Below, one piece after another: positions 15,294 through 25,238 of a DNA stretch of 40,210 bases. Below the pieces are notes generated by a model. That model was not told the origin of the DNA. It was given only the letters and a program-made list of their open reading frames with translations, and searched no databases. The translations under genes were made by a program, and so were the position numbers. The stretch is from NCBI GenBank assembly GCA_017518225.1, contig JAFWVV010000071.1:1-40210 (forward strand), read 5' to 3'. The DNA is from Oscillospiraceae bacterium. GTDB taxonomy: Bacteria > Bacillota > Clostridia > Oscillospirales > Oscillospiraceae. Numbering within the stretch: position 1 is the stretch's first letter; each line of letters begins with the position of its first letter.

Positions 15294-18200
15294 TCACGAA
15301 AAGATCTCGCGCGCGGCGCGCAGATACCAGCCGGCCGAACCCGTGTACCAGCTCCAGCCGGCCTCGCCCTCGTGCCCGGGCGCCGTGTAAAGGTCCGCGG
15401 CAAGCACGTAGGGCTCTGCGGCGTAGACGGCCCCGTCGTGCGTTTCGGGCAGCAGCATGCGCATGAGCTCCTTTGCCTCTGCGCTCCGGCCGCTGCGGTG
15501 CAGAGCCAGCGCCAGCCAGATCGCGCCGTGGGTGTACTGACCGCCGTTTTCCCGAAAGCCTTCGCCGTAGGAGCTGATATAACCGGGGCTGCGTTCGTCG
15601 GGGGCGTAGGGCGGCGTGAACAGCCGCACAAGCCCATGCTCACGGTCAACGAGCGCCTTTGCCGCCTGCTTGAGCGCGTCGGCGCATTTTTCGCGGCTGC
15701 CAAAGCCGGAGAGCACCGCCCAGCTTTGTACGGTGGCGTCAATGCGTCTTTCCCCGCCGAGAATGCTGCCGTCCGGCCAGTAGCCGCGCAGATAGTGTCC
15801 GTCGGTGAAGGCGGCGTCCGCGGCACGGCCGACGCGGGAGGCAAGTTTTTGATAACGCTCTGCGCCGGGGGCGTCAAGCCGTTGTAAAAGCGCGGCAAAG
15901 CGCGCAGCGCAGTGCGCGAGGAAAAAGCCCAGCCAGACGCTCTCACCCGCGACGCGGTCCAGCCCGTCGTTCCAGTCGCCGCTGCCCATGAGAGGCAGAC
16001 CGTGCCGTCCAAAGCCGCGCGCCAGACAGCAGTCGAGCGCGGCGCGGGCGTGATCGAGCACGCTGGCCCGGTTTTCAGAGACCGGCGGCGTCTCGTAGCG
16101 ATCGCGTTCGTCCTCGCGCAGCGGCGGAGAACTGATAAAGGGCTCCTCCTGCCGGCACAGCGACAAATCGCCGCCGCCCTCGGCCCATTCGCACAGCGCC
16201 CATGGCAGCCAGAGCAGATCGTCCGAGCAGCGGCTGCGAAGACCACGGTCGCCGGAGGGATGCGCGTGCCACCAGTGCATCACATCGCCCTCCACGTACT
16301 GGTGACGGCAGGCGTCGAGGAGACGTTCGCGCAGATAGCGCGGATCGAGACAAAAGGCGTTGGCCGCGTCCTGCAGCTGATCGCGGAAGCCGTAGGCTCC
16401 GCCGCGCTGATAGAGGCTGCAGCGCGCAAGCAGACGGCAGGCAATGGTCTGGTAGGCCGCCCAGCCGCCGAGATAGCGCGCGAGCGCGCCGTCTTGTTCC
16501 GGCAGCGCGGGCGGCGCGCAAAGCGCGGCCCAATGGCTTACGGTGCGGCTGATGGCGGACAGGGCGGAGGCGCTCTGACACAGGGCGCGCAGCGTATTTT
16601 TATTACAGCAGCCGCAGCCGAGCACCGTCAAGTGTGCGGTCTGAATCCGCAGATGCATGGCGGCGGGCGCGTATGCGCCCTCGCAGTGCGCGGCCTGGCC
16701 GGCATAGGCGTAATACGGCTGCTCCGGCAGCCAGGCGTCCGGGTTTTCCATGGAAAAGATCTCGCCGTCCCAGCTGCAGCGGATGCTCTCCGGCCGGTAA
16801 AAGTGCTGCGCCCAGTGCAGCGTCAGCCCTTCGGCGCCCTCGATCAGCAGCAGACGCGTGTTGGTATCCGGGGGGACAAAGGCGCGGGTTTTGACACGCC
16901 TGTCGCCGAGCTGCTTGTCCCAAACGGCCAGTCCCGGTTCATAGGAGACCGTGCAGGGCAGGCCGTCGTTTGCGGCGAAGAGGCTCACCGCGCGTCCCTG
17001 CCAATCCAGCCAGATCGCCTCGCCAAAGGGCGAATCCTCGGGCAGCAGCGGCGGTACGGTCAGGGGCATTTCCCGGGCGTTATCCAGCCAGAGGAAACCG
17101 CTGCCGCTCTCGCTCGTCAGCCAGCCGAAGCGCCCGTTTGTCAAAATTTGCTGCCAGGGGCGCGCCGGGAGAGCGCCGCCGCAGGCAAACCGCAGACCGC
17201 GCTCCGTCCAGATCGGATGCGGCACGCCTGAGGCAGCGCGTGATTGGCCGAGATCGGGCAGACGCAGGACGGGCGCATCTGTCGCCGTCTGTCCGACGCA
17301 AAAGGCCGCGCGGCTTTCCACTACGTCGGCAGCCTCCAGCGGCAGCAGGTGTACGCCGCCTCGCGCGCCGAGCAGCGGTTCCAGATCGTAGTGGGCGAGG
17401 GTGCGCGTGATGCTGCGGCGGAAGGGCTGGCGGTATTCGCCGTCTTCGCCGCTGAGATAGACAAGCTCCGCTTCCAGTCCGGCGCTGCGCAGCAGCAGAA
17501 AGCGCGAGAGCAGCGCCTCCGCCTCGCGCTGTTCGCTGCGGCAGCAGAGAATCGGCAGCTCGCCGGAAAGCCCCAGCGCCCAGAGCGCCGACAGCGGCGC
17601 CGCCGCCGAAATGCGCGGCTGCGTTAAGACCGGCAGCAGCGCCATGGCCTGCCCGATTTCGTCGGGGCTCATGCCCAGCAGCGTCGCCGCGCCGCCGATC
17701 ATGCGCCCGCGCTCGGTGTCGCCGGACTCCAGCAGCCGCCCGGCGCCGGCAAAGGCCGCCTCGGCGCTCGCCGCGACGCAGAGCGCGAAGCGAAGCTCCT
17801 GTTCCTCGCCGCCACGCAGCCGGAGCGTGAGCCCGGCGCGCACCATGGGGCGGGAGAGAAATCCAAGACCGCCGTTTTCGTCGGCGGAGACCTCATCGAG
17901 CGGCTGTGTGGCGCGCAGGCAGAGCCAACATTCCGGCTGCTCATTGCGAGAAAGCCGCCGGATCAGCAGCGCGCCGTCGCGCATCGTCGCGTGCAGGCCC
18001 AGCCGCCAGAAGGCGGCGTGGCTCTCCCAGTCGCTTTTTCTGGCGAGTACGGGGCGAAAGCGCAGCGTCAGGCGCAGGGCGTCGTCATGAAAGGTGCGCA
18101 GGCGCAGCAGACGGCATTCGCCCCGGTCGGTGGCGGAGACGAAGACCGAGGCTGTCAGGGAAAAGCGTTCCCGCTGCAGCGTCCACGAAGCGAGATCCTC

Positions 18201-21200
18201 CTGAAAGCACCAGTCGTCTACCGCGCCCGGGAGCAGCTGCGTGCCCTCGAGATATAATGCCGGCGCGCCGTCATAGGGCAAAAAGTCCTCGGAAGAGCCG
18301 ACTGCGCCGCCGCGCTCATCCAGCAGCAATCGGTAGACGCCGTTGGAGAGCAGCGCCATGCTGCGATCCTCCCGACGACCGCGCTGCAGCCAGCGTCCGG
18401 CCTGTACGCGCTCCTCCCGCGCCTCGGGCGAGGCCCGGCGGCGCAGCGGCGCGCCGTCGCCCGGCTGCTCCTGCAGCAGCAGCGCGTGGGCGCTCATGCG
18501 CGCATCGTCAAAGAAGCGGCGGCGGAGGCTGTCCTCGCACAGGGCGTTGGCGGCGGCAAGCAGGCTCATGCCCGCGTGGTGCGCCATCGTACAGGCGACG
18601 ATCTCACCCTCGTCGCTGCGGCAGCGTCCCGGCGTCAGATCCAGTGCCTCCATAAAGCCCCAGCGGCCGAGCGTGCCGCGCCGCTCCAGACGGCGCAAAT
18701 TCTGCACGGCAGCGCGGGGCGAGACTGCCAGCGCCAAAAAGCTGGCGTAGGGAGCCAAAACGCGCTCGCTGTCCGTGCTGCGCCGCAGCGCCAGCGCCGG
18801 ACAGCCGTGCGCCTTGTAGCGGTAGTTCATGCTGCTGTCAAAGGCAAAATAGGCGCTCTCGGAGATGCCCCAGGGCTGGGTGACGGCCACGCTTCGCCGC
18901 TGGACGTAGAGACAGAAGCGGCTGCTTTCGTAAAGGAGGCTTCCCCGGTAGAGCGGCAGAAACAGCGCCGGCATCAGATATTCAAACATTGTGCCCGCCC
19001 AGCTGGCAAGGCCGCGAAAGCCGTCCTTTTGCACTTCGCCGCGCCCGAGCCGCTGCCAGTGGCGCAGCGGTACGTCGCCCTTGGCGACGGCGAGGTAGCT
19101 CGTGAGCATGGCCTCGCTCGCCATCAGATCGTACCATCCGCCCGCGCCGCGCCCGGCAGCGGTGTCGTAGCAGATATAGAAGAGGCCGCGCACCTTGTCG
19201 TAAAGCGGGCGAAAGTCCATCGGTGCAAGCAGGGAGTCGATCCGCTCGACGAGCGTCTTTGCCCCCTGCTCGCGGGCAAAGGCGGCGGCGACGAGCAGCG
19301 CGGCGTAGCAGTTGCCGCTGTCCACGGTGGACAGGAAGGGCGGGTGCAGCGTCTGCAGGCTGCGGATGTCGTACCAGTTATAAAAATGCCCCTTGCAGCG
19401 AGGCAGGCGTTCCATGCCGCCGACGAGCCGGTCGAGAAAGCCCAGCGCCTCTTCCGGCGGGATGATCTGCAGGTCGCTTGCCGCGACAGCGGCCGCCGCG
19501 GCAAGCCCCATGTTTGTCGGGGACGTGCGCAGCGCAGCGCCCTTGGGCGGCTGGTGCTGGACGTTGTCCGGCGGCAGATAGTGGCTCTCTTCTGTGCAAA
19601 ACTCCGCGAAATAGCGCCAGGTGTCGGCGGCGCGGGCGCGCAGCCAGTCGCGGTCCAGACGTCCCAGGCTTTCGGGGCGATACGCGGGCAGCGCCAGCGC
19701 TGCTGCGGCCGCCGGGGATAAAAGCCACAGCAGCCCCGCCGCGCGACCGATCACCGTCGGCGAAAACAGCAGACACAAGAGCCCCAGTACGAGGGGGAAG
19801 ACCATCGCAGAGGCGTAGGCGGCGAGACCGCCCTTTCTGCGCTCGCTCTGAGCGGCGGTCTCCCATTCCAGCAGCTTTTTGTGTGAAACGAGCAAGCGCC
19901 AGAGCGCGGTGACGGCGGCGTCAGCGCAGACGGCGGCCTCCCAGGGCAGCAGCCAGAGCCGTACAAAGCAGCGCACGATCGCACCGCCGACGCCGACAAA
20001 CAGCCGCGCATAACGCCGCAGACGTGCAGCGCCGGGGCTTTGCCGGGCGTAGTCGATGAGGCTGCCTGTCAGTTCGCCCAGAAGCGCCAGCAGCGCCGCC
20101 CAGGCGGACAGGCGCAGTCCATAGACGGGCAGGAAAAAGCCCGCGAGGATTGCGAGGAGAGTCAGCGGCGCGATCAGACTGCGGCGCAAGCTGTCAAAGA
20201 GCCGCCAACGGTCGATCGCTCGCAGCTCGCGCCCCCGGCGAAAGAGCCAGGGCGCGTTTTGCCAGTCGCCGCGCACCCAGCGGTGCAGACGCTTGTAATA
20301 GGCGAGGGGGCGGGAGGGGAAGGCGTCGGCGAAGACCGCGTCTCCCAGATAGCCGCCGCGCAGAAAAGCGCCCTCCAGCGCATCGTGAGAGAGGATCTGC
20401 CCGGCGGGGAGGCGCTCTCCGGTACAGACGAGCAGGGCTTTGACGTCCAAAATGCCCTTTCCGGCAAAGCCGCCGCAGTCAAAGACGTTCATGTAAAGCT
20501 CTCCGCAGAGCCCACTGTAGGGGTCGCTGCCGCCCGGCCCGGCGAAGATCAGCGAAAAATCGGTGGCGTTAGCGCTCTCCATCTCGGTGCACAGTCGTGG
20601 ATGGAGCAGGCCATAACCGGCCGTTACCACACGCTTTTCCTCGTCGATCTGTGCGCGATTCATCGGATGGAGCATCGCGCCGATCAGCGACAGCGCCGCG
20701 CCCGGCGTCATCCGGGTATCGCTGTCGAGCGTCAGGATATAGCGCGTGCCGCGCAGCGCGTCGCGCTCTCCGGCGACGGAAAGCGTGGAGGCCTCGTCAC
20801 ATAAAAGCCGCGCCAGCTCCAATAGCGCGCCGCGCTTGCGCTCGGCGCCGCTCCAGCGCTCGCCGTCAAAGCTGCGCGCACGGGTAAAAAGGTAAAAGCC
20901 GCCGCCGTAGCGCCGGTTGAGCACGGCGATCGCCTCACGGGCGGCGCGCAAAACCGGCGCGTCCGCCTCCGTCTGCTGCGTGTTTGCCGCAGGGAGATCG
21001 GCGAGGATGCCGAAGAGCAGGTTTTCCCCCGCGCGCCGCTGGGTCAGGCGGCACTCTTCCAGATGCCGGGCAAGCGTCCGTGCGCTCGCCTCGTCGGTCA
21101 ACAGCGCCGACAGTACGCAGAGCGTTTTGCCCTCGGGCGGTACGCCGTCCGTCAGATCCAGGCGCGGCAGCCGCTGTGCGGGAACGGCGCGCAGCAGCGC

Positions 21201-22148
21201 GAGATCGACGAGCCCCTTGACGAAGCTTGACACCGGCAGCAGCAGGAAAAAGACCGACCAGACGCTGCCGGCGGCAAAGGCAAAGAGCAGGCTTAAGAAA
21301 ACACTCATCAGCGTGACCGCGGCAATATACAGCGGCGCATAGGCGCCGCGCTCCGTTTCAAAAAGATAGAAACCGATATGCTGATGGTGGTATTGCGCGC
21401 GCTGTACCAGCCTTCGCGCCAGACTTAACTCGTCGCAGCCCTCCATCAGCGCCAGCGTCTCCAGCTGCTCAAGATAGCTGCGGCGGCTGTCGCGGTCCAT
21501 GTGCGCGTAGCTGCCGTCACCCGCACAGAAGGCGGCGTCGCAAAGATCCACCTCGCGCAGCAGCAGATCCATGTCCTCGCCGCAGAGCCAGCGCAGCGAG
21601 GAAAAGAGCGCGGCAAAGGCCTCGGCGTGCGCGCCGGTGTCGGCGGCGTAGGCGAGACGCTCGCACACGCGCGCCATCGCTTCGAGGATTGCGCCGCGCA
21701 GCGCCGCCGGAACGAGCAGCAGTTCCCGGCGGCGCAGCGGCGTCACACGCTGAAAGCCGCGCAAAAATTCTTTTGTGCGCGGCGCGTCCAGATGCCCCTG
21801 TCCTGCGCCGAGCAGGGAGCGGCATAGCGTCGGAACGAGCGCCTCGCCCTCGCTTTGGCGCTGCCGTTTGGCACGGCGCAGATCGCCCAGCGCGGCCTCC
21901 GCCTCCCGCTGTACGAGATACCAGTTGTCCAGCAGCCATTCGCAGGCGGCCGGGGGATTGGAGACGCCGGCGTAGCGCCGCTCGATCGCCTCGTGGCAGC
22001 GGCGGATGACGACGCAGCTTTGCCGCAGCGCTGCCGCGGCTGCGGCGGCGCTGCCCTCGTCCGTTACGGGCAGCAATCGTGCGGCGCTGGCGGCATAGGC
22101 GCAGAGCTTGTCGTCTTCAATGTAAAGGCCGGAAAAAAACTGATCCAT
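15294..22148 (-). CDS. Cyclic beta-glucan synthase-like protein (GT84 + GH94, NdvB/ChvB type)
   Basis: 2284 residues, one multidomain membrane protein. Membrane spans near 275-325; glycosyltransferase part about 330-720 with ILTLDSDTRMTPGA (acidic triad start, about 474), GGFAGKGILDV, QILSHDALEGAFLRG and HRWVRGDWQ (QxxRW-like, about 623); more spans about 655-830; glucoamylase-like part about 840-1230 (GHFYNWYDIRSLQTLHPPFL, GTMFEYLMP); then GH94-type beta-sandwich and barrel to the end with MGSGDWNDGLDRV, whose Asp is the general acid in GH94 phosphorylases (about 2058). Known proteins (about 2800 residues) make cyclic beta-1,2-glucan from UDP-glucose. This one is roughly 500 shorter, so linkage and product are uncertain. 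GGAGGG precedes the ATG; monocistronic. Confidence 0.88.
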   Translation of the reverse strand: MDQFFSGLYIEDDKLCAYAASAARLLPVTDEGSAAAAAAALRQSCVVIRRCHEAIERRYAGVSNPPAACEWLLDNWYLVQREAEAALGDLRRAKRQRQSEGEALVPTLCRSLLGAGQGHLDAPRTKEFLRGFQRVTPLRRRELLLVPAALRGAILEAMARVCERLAYAADTGAHAEAFAALFSSLRWLCGEDMDLLLREVDLCDAAFCAGDGSYAHMDRDSRRSYLEQLETLALMEGCDELSLARRLVQRAQYHHQHIGFYLFETERGAYAPLYIAAVTLMSVFLSLLFAFAAGSVWSVFFLLLPVSSFVKGLVDLALLRAVPAQRLPRLDLTDGVPPEGKTLCVLSALLTDEASARTLARHLEECRLTQRRAGENLLFGILADLPAANTQQTEADAPVLRAAREAIAVLNRRYGGGFYLFTRARSFDGERWSGAERKRGALLELARLLCDEASTLSVAGERDALRGTRYILTLDSDTRMTPGAALSLIGAMLHPMNRAQIDEEKRVVTAGYGLLHPRLCTEMESANATDFSLIFAGPGGSDPYSGLCGELYMNVFDCGGFAGKGILDVKALLVCTGERLPAGQILSHDALEGAFLRGGYLGDAVFADAFPSRPLAYYKRLHRWVRGDWQNAPWLFRRGRELRAIDRWRLFDSLRRSLIAPLTLLAILAGFFLPVYGLRLSAWAALLALLGELTGSLIDYARQSPGAARLRRYARLFVGVGGAIVRCFVRLWLLPWEAAVCADAAVTALWRLLVSHKKLLEWETAAQSERRKGGLAAYASAMVFPLVLGLLCLLFSPTVIGRAAGLLWLLSPAAAAALALPAYRPESLGRLDRDWLRARAADTWRYFAEFCTEESHYLPPDNVQHQPPKGAALRTSPTNMGLAAAAAVAASDLQIIPPEEALGFLDRLVGGMERLPRCKGHFYNWYDIRSLQTLHPPFLSTVDSGNCYAALLVAAAFAREQGAKTLVERIDSLLAPMDFRPLYDKVRGLFYICYDTAAGRGAGGWYDLMASEAMLTSYLAVAKGDVPLRHWQRLGRGEVQKDGFRGLASWAGTMFEYLMPALFLPLYRGSLLYESSRFCLYVQRRSVAVTQPWGISESAYFAFDSSMNYRYKAHGCPALALRRSTDSERVLAPYASFLALAVSPRAAVQNLRRLERRGTLGRWGFMEALDLTPGRCRSDEGEIVACTMAHHAGMSLLAAANALCEDSLRRRFFDDARMSAHALLLQEQPGDGAPLRRRASPEAREERVQAGRWLQRGRREDRSMALLSNGVYRLLLDERGGAVGSSEDFLPYDGAPALYLEGTQLLPGAVDDWCFQEDLASWTLQRERFSLTASVFVSATDRGECRLLRLRTFHDDALRLTLRFRPVLARKSDWESHAAFWRLGLHATMRDGALLIRRLSRNEQPECWLCLRATQPLDEVSADENGGLGFLSRPMVRAGLTLRLRGGEEQELRFALCVAASAEAAFAGAGRLLESGDTERGRMIGGAATLLGMSPDEIGQAMALLPVLTQPRISAAAPLSALWALGLSGELPILCCRSEQREAEALLSRFLLLRSAGLEAELVYLSGEDGEYRQPFRRSITRTLAHYDLEPLLGARGGVHLLPLEAADVVESRAAFCVGQTATDAPVLRLPDLGQSRAASGVPHPIWTERGLRFACGGALPARPWQQILTNGRFGWLTSESGSGFLWLDNAREMPLTVPPLLPEDSPFGEAIWLDWQGRAVSLFAANDGLPCTVSYEPGLAVWDKQLGDRRVKTRAFVPPDTNTRLLLIEGAEGLTLHWAQHFYRPESIRCSWDGEIFSMENPDAWLPEQPYYAYAGQAAHCEGAYAPAAMHLRIQTAHLTVLGCGCCNKNTLRALCQSASALSAISRTVSHWAALCAPPALPEQDGALARYLGGWAAYQTIACRLLARCSLYQRGGAYGFRDQLQDAANAFCLDPRYLRERLLDACRHQYVEGDVMHWWHAHPSGDRGLRSRCSDDLLWLPWALCEWAEGGGDLSLCRQEEPFISSPPLREDERDRYETPPVSENRASVLDHARAALDCCLARGFGRHGLPLMGSGDWNDGLDRVAGESVWLGFFLAHCAARFAALLQRLDAPGAERYQKLASRVGRAADAAFTDGHYLRGYWPDGSILGGERRIDATVQSWAVLSGFGSREKCADALKQAAKALVDREHGLVRLFTPPYAPDERSPGYISSYGEGFRENGGQYTHGAIWLALALHRSGRSAEAKELMRMLLPETHDGAVYAAEPYVLAADLYTAPGHEGEAGWSWYTGSAGWYLRAAREIFS

Positions 22149-22225
22149 GATACCCTCCGGGCTGATGTTTTTTTATCCGTTTCCATTTTTCCCCGGTATG
22201 GACAGAATATGCGCCGCGTCGCGGC

Positions 22226-22254
22226 TTGACAGCATCCGCGCCGTATGTTAGTAT
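22226..22254 (+). promoter_or_regulatory. Promoter for the FAD oxidoreductase gene
   Basis: TTGACA (22226-22231), 17-base spacer, TAGTAT (22249-22254). Transcription would begin near 22261, leaving a 70-base leader that contains a terminator-like hairpin. Confidence 0.8.
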
Positions 22255-22276
22255 CAAATGCGACCAGTTGTTATGG

Positions 22277-22300
22277 ACTGCCGCAGCGACGGCAGTTTTT
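22277..22300 (+). terminator. Terminator-like hairpin in the oxidoreductase leader
   Basis: ACTGCCG/CGGCAGT stem with 6-base loop followed by TTTTGTTTTC, placed between the promoter and the start codon. It looks like an attenuator; no long sensing domain fits in the roughly 16 bases before it. Confidence 0.6.
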
Positions 22301-22330
22301 GTTTTCTTATCTCGAGAGGAGAGAGCAGAT

Positions 22331-23725
22331 ATGTGTTTTGACTACGATGTGATTATCGTCGGCGCAGGCCCCGGCGGTATTTTCTCCGCCTATGAGCTGA
22401 GCAGGCTGTCCCCGGATAAAAAGATCGCCGTTTTCGAACTGGGACGCGAGCTTTCCCGGCGTCGCTGCCCGATTGACGGGAAAACGGTGAAATCCTGTAT
22501 CAAATGCCCGGTGTGCAGCATCATGAGCGGCTTTGGCGGCGCAGGCGCCTTCTCCGACGGCAAGTACAACATCACCAACCAGTTCGGCGGCACGCTGTTT
22601 GAGTACATCGGCAAGCAGGAGGCGCTTGAGCTGATGCGCTACGTGGACGAGATCAACCTCAGCCACGGCGGCGCAGGCACGAAGCTCTACTCGACCGCCA
22701 ACACCAGACTCAAGCGCCGCTGCCTCGAAAACGGCCTGCACCTGCTCGACGCGCAGGTGCGGCATCTCGGCACGGATATCAACTATGTGGTGCTGGAAAA
22801 CATCTACGACGAGCTCAAAGAGCGGGTGGACTTCTTTTTCAACAGCCCTGTGCAGTCGCTCCGCCGTGAAAACGGCGGCTACGCCGTACAGGTAGGCGAG
22901 CGCAGCTACAGCTGCCGCCGCTGCATCGTCTCCGTTGGACGCAGCGGCAGCAAATGGCTGGAAACCGTCTGCCGCGAGCTGAGCATTCCGACCAAGTCCA
23001 ACCGTGTAGATATTGGAGTGCGGGTTGAGCTGCCCGCGGAGGTTTTCGCCCACCTGACCGACGAGCTCTATGAGAGCAAGATCGTCTACCGCACCGAAAA
23101 GTTTGAGGATCTGGTGCGCACCTTCTGCATGAACCCGCACGGTGTCGTAGTCAACGAGAACACCAACGGCATCGTCACCGTCAACGGCCACAGCTATGAG
23201 GATCCGGCGCGGCACACGGAGAACACGAACTTCGCGCTGCTCGTCTCCAAGCATTTTTCCGAGCCCTTCAAGGACTCCAACGGCTACGGGGAAAGCATTG
23301 CGCGCCTGTCGAATATGCTCGGCGGCGGCGTGATCGTGCAGCGCTTCGGCGATCTCGTGCGCGGGCGGCGCAGCAACGACGCGCGCATCCGCGACAGCTT
23401 CGTCACGCCGACGCTCGCTGCCACGCCCGGCGATTTGAGCCTGGTCATCCCCAAGCGTATCCTCGACGGCATCATTGAGATGATCTATGCCCTCGACAAG
23501 ATCGCCCCGGGCACCGCCAACGACGACACGCTGCTCTACGGCGTGGAGGTTAAGTTCTATAACATGGAGGTTGAGCTCAATCACGATCTGCAAAGCTGCA
23601 GCGAGGGGCTGTACGTCATTGGCGACGGCTCCGGTGTGACGCACTCGCTCAGCCACGCCTCCGCCAGCGGCGTCTACGTCGCACGGCGCATCGCCGGTAT
23701 TACGACAGTCGACGAGGACGCGTAA
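22331..23725 (+). CDS. FAD-dependent oxidoreductase (COG2509-like)
   Basis: 464 residues from ATG at 22331, with GAGAGGAGAG upstream and the true N-terminus MCFDYDVIIVGAGPGGIFSA; an upstream in-frame ATG at 22226 falls on the promoter. Dinucleotide-binding GAGPGG, then CPIDGKTVKSCIKCPVCSIM, a cysteine-rich stretch (CxxCxxC) typical of this group, GGAGAFSDGKYN, VSVGRSGSKWLE, and the C-terminal FAD loop GLYVIGDGSGVTHSLSHASA. This family is called 'uncharacterised FAD-dependent dehydrogenase'; no substrate is established. Cytosolic, no signal peptide. Monocistronic, with a strong terminator after it. Confidence 0.87.
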   Translation: MCFDYDVIIVGAGPGGIFSAYELSRLSPDKKIAVFELGRELSRRRCPIDGKTVKSCIKCPVCSIMSGFGGAGAFSDGKYNITNQFGGTLFEYIGKQEALELMRYVDEINLSHGGAGTKLYSTANTRLKRRCLENGLHLLDAQVRHLGTDINYVVLENIYDELKERVDFFFNSPVQSLRRENGGYAVQVGERSYSCRRCIVSVGRSGSKWLETVCRELSIPTKSNRVDIGVRVELPAEVFAHLTDELYESKIVYRTEKFEDLVRTFCMNPHGVVVNENTNGIVTVNGHSYEDPARHTENTNFALLVSKHFSEPFKDSNGYGESIARLSNMLGGGVIVQRFGDLVRGRRSNDARIRDSFVTPTLAATPGDLSLVIPKRILDGIIEMIYALDKIAPGTANDDTLLYGVEVKFYNMEVELNHDLQSCSEGLYVIGDGSGVTHSLSHASASGVYVARRIAGITTVDEDA

Positions 23726-23748
23726 GCATACATAGCGCTATGACAGCC

Positions 23749-23784
23749 CCCCCGGTCTTTTCCAAAGGCCGGGGGAGCACTTTT
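23749..23784 (+). terminator. Terminator after the FAD oxidoreductase
   Basis: 12-bp stem CCCCCGGTCTTT/AAAGGCCGGGGG (one G-T pair), loop TCC, then AGCACTTTT. Confidence 0.85.
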
Positions 23785-23788
23785 GCCC

Positions 23789-23817
23789 TTGACAGCGCTG
23801 TACTTTTGCTTTAGACT
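23789..23817 (+). promoter_or_regulatory. Promoter for the MATE exporter gene
   Basis: TTGACA (23789-23794), 17-base spacer, TAGACT (23812-23817). The first possible start codons follow within 25 bases, so the leader is very short. Confidence 0.65.
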
Positions 23818-23837
23818 TTTCGTTGAAGAATACTGAG

Positions 23838-25238
23838 ATGGAGATGATGGCGATGTACGGTGCGATGAGCGCGCGCAGAGCGAGTACGGCCAGAGATATG
23901 ACCAGCGGCCCGATATTGCGGCAGCTGGTTCTTTTCGCGCTGCCGCTGATGCTCGGCAACGTGTTTCAGATGCTCTACAACACCGTCGACTCCATCATCG
24001 TCGGGAACTTTGTCAGCAAGCAGGCGCTGGCGGCCATCGGCTCGACTACGATGATCGTCAACATGATGGTCTTTTTCTTCAACGGCTTTTCTATCGGCGC
24101 CGGGGTGGTGATCGGACAGTATTTCGGCGCGCGGAATATGGAAAAACTGCACCGTGCGATTCAGACCACAATGACCGCGACCTTTTTGCTGAGCGTGCTG
24201 TTTACGGTGCTGGGCGTGGCGCTGGTCAAGCCGATGCTGCAGCTGATGAGCACACCCGATGACGTGCTGGCCGATGCGACGGTTTATCTGCAAATCTATA
24301 TCGGCGGCATCTCGGGGCTGCTCGTCTATAACATCGGCAGCGGTATTTTGCGCGCCGTAGGCGACTCGACGCGCCCGCTGTATTTTCTCATTTTGACAAG
24401 CGTGATGAATATTGCGCTGGATTTCCTGTTCGTGCTGACGCTGAAGCTCGGGATCGCAGGCGCAGCCATCGCCACGATTATCTCGCAGTTTGTATCTGCG
24501 GGCTTGGTTTTGCTGCTGCTGACGCGCACCAAGGACATCTACCGCTTCAACTGGCGCGAGCTCGGCGTCGACCGAATGATCCTTGCGCGCATTTTCGCCG
24601 TCGGCCTTCCGGCGGGGATCCAGGCGGTGCTGACCTCTTTTTCCAACATCTTTGTTCAGCGATATATTAACGTCTTCGGCTCAGACGTTATGGCCGGATG
24701 GAGCAGCTACAATAAACTCGACCATTTCATCATGCTGCCGATGCAGAGCATCTCTATGGCGGCGACCACCTTCGTCAGCCAGAATATCGGCGCGGGCAAG
24801 GATCGGCGCGCCGACCGAGGCACCGTCAACGCGATGCTTTTGTGCGGCGCGATCACCAGCGTGATCATCGCGCTGCTGATTGGCTTTGCGCCCGGCGCTG
24901 TGCGCATGTTCTCGCCGGACGAGGCGGTCATCGCCTACGGTGTGCTCTTTATCCGTACGAACGTGGCTTTCTTTCTGTGCAACTGCGTCAATCACGTGCT
25001 GGCCGCCGCGCTGCGCGGTCGGGGCGACTCGCGCGGGCCGATGGTTATTATGCTGTTGAGCTTTGTGCTGCTGCGGCAGATTTATCTGTATTTCATCACC
25101 CACTATTATGCCAATACCCCGAAAATCGTCGGCTTTGGCTATCCGGTCGGCTGGGTGTGCTGCTGCGTGGGTATGCTGAGCTATTTCTACTGGCGGCGGA
25201 GGCAGCGTCTTCGCGCGGCGGAGAAAAATGCCATGTGA
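23838..25238 (+). CDS. MATE-family multidrug/cation exporter
   Basis: About 466 residues with 12 predicted membrane spans; the MATE signature begins at GPILRQLVLFALPLMLGNVF and MLYNTVDSIIVGNFVS, with the second half repeating it (ILARIFAVGLPAGIQAVLTS). Such proteins expel drugs or metabolites against a Na+ or H+ gradient; substrate cannot be told from sequence. The start is uncertain: TTG at 23823 and ATGs at 23838, 23844, 23847 and 23853 are all in frame, and no clean ribosome site separates them, apart from GGAG at 23840. I chose 23838 as the first ATG. Own promoter and, 175 bases after the stop, a terminator. Confidence 0.92.
   Translation: MEMMAMYGAMSARRASTARDMTSGPILRQLVLFALPLMLGNVFQMLYNTVDSIIVGNFVSKQALAAIGSTTMIVNMMVFFFNGFSIGAGVVIGQYFGARNMEKLHRAIQTTMTATFLLSVLFTVLGVALVKPMLQLMSTPDDVLADATVYLQIYIGGISGLLVYNIGSGILRAVGDSTRPLYFLILTSVMNIALDFLFVLTLKLGIAGAAIATIISQFVSAGLVLLLLTRTKDIYRFNWRELGVDRMILARIFAVGLPAGIQAVLTSFSNIFVQRYINVFGSDVMAGWSSYNKLDHFIMLPMQSISMAATTFVSQNIGAGKDRRADRGTVNAMLLCGAITSVIIALLIGFAPGAVRMFSPDEAVIAYGVLFIRTNVAFFLCNCVNHVLAAALRGRGDSRGPMVIMLLSFVLLRQIYLYFITHYYANTPKIVGFGYPVGWVCCCVGMLSYFYWRRRQRLRAAEKNAM

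Noticed and set aside
15912-17231. Possible independent gene opposite the glucan synthase-like gene
   Set aside because: One of many antisense frames under this GC-rich gene; no motifs and no promoter.
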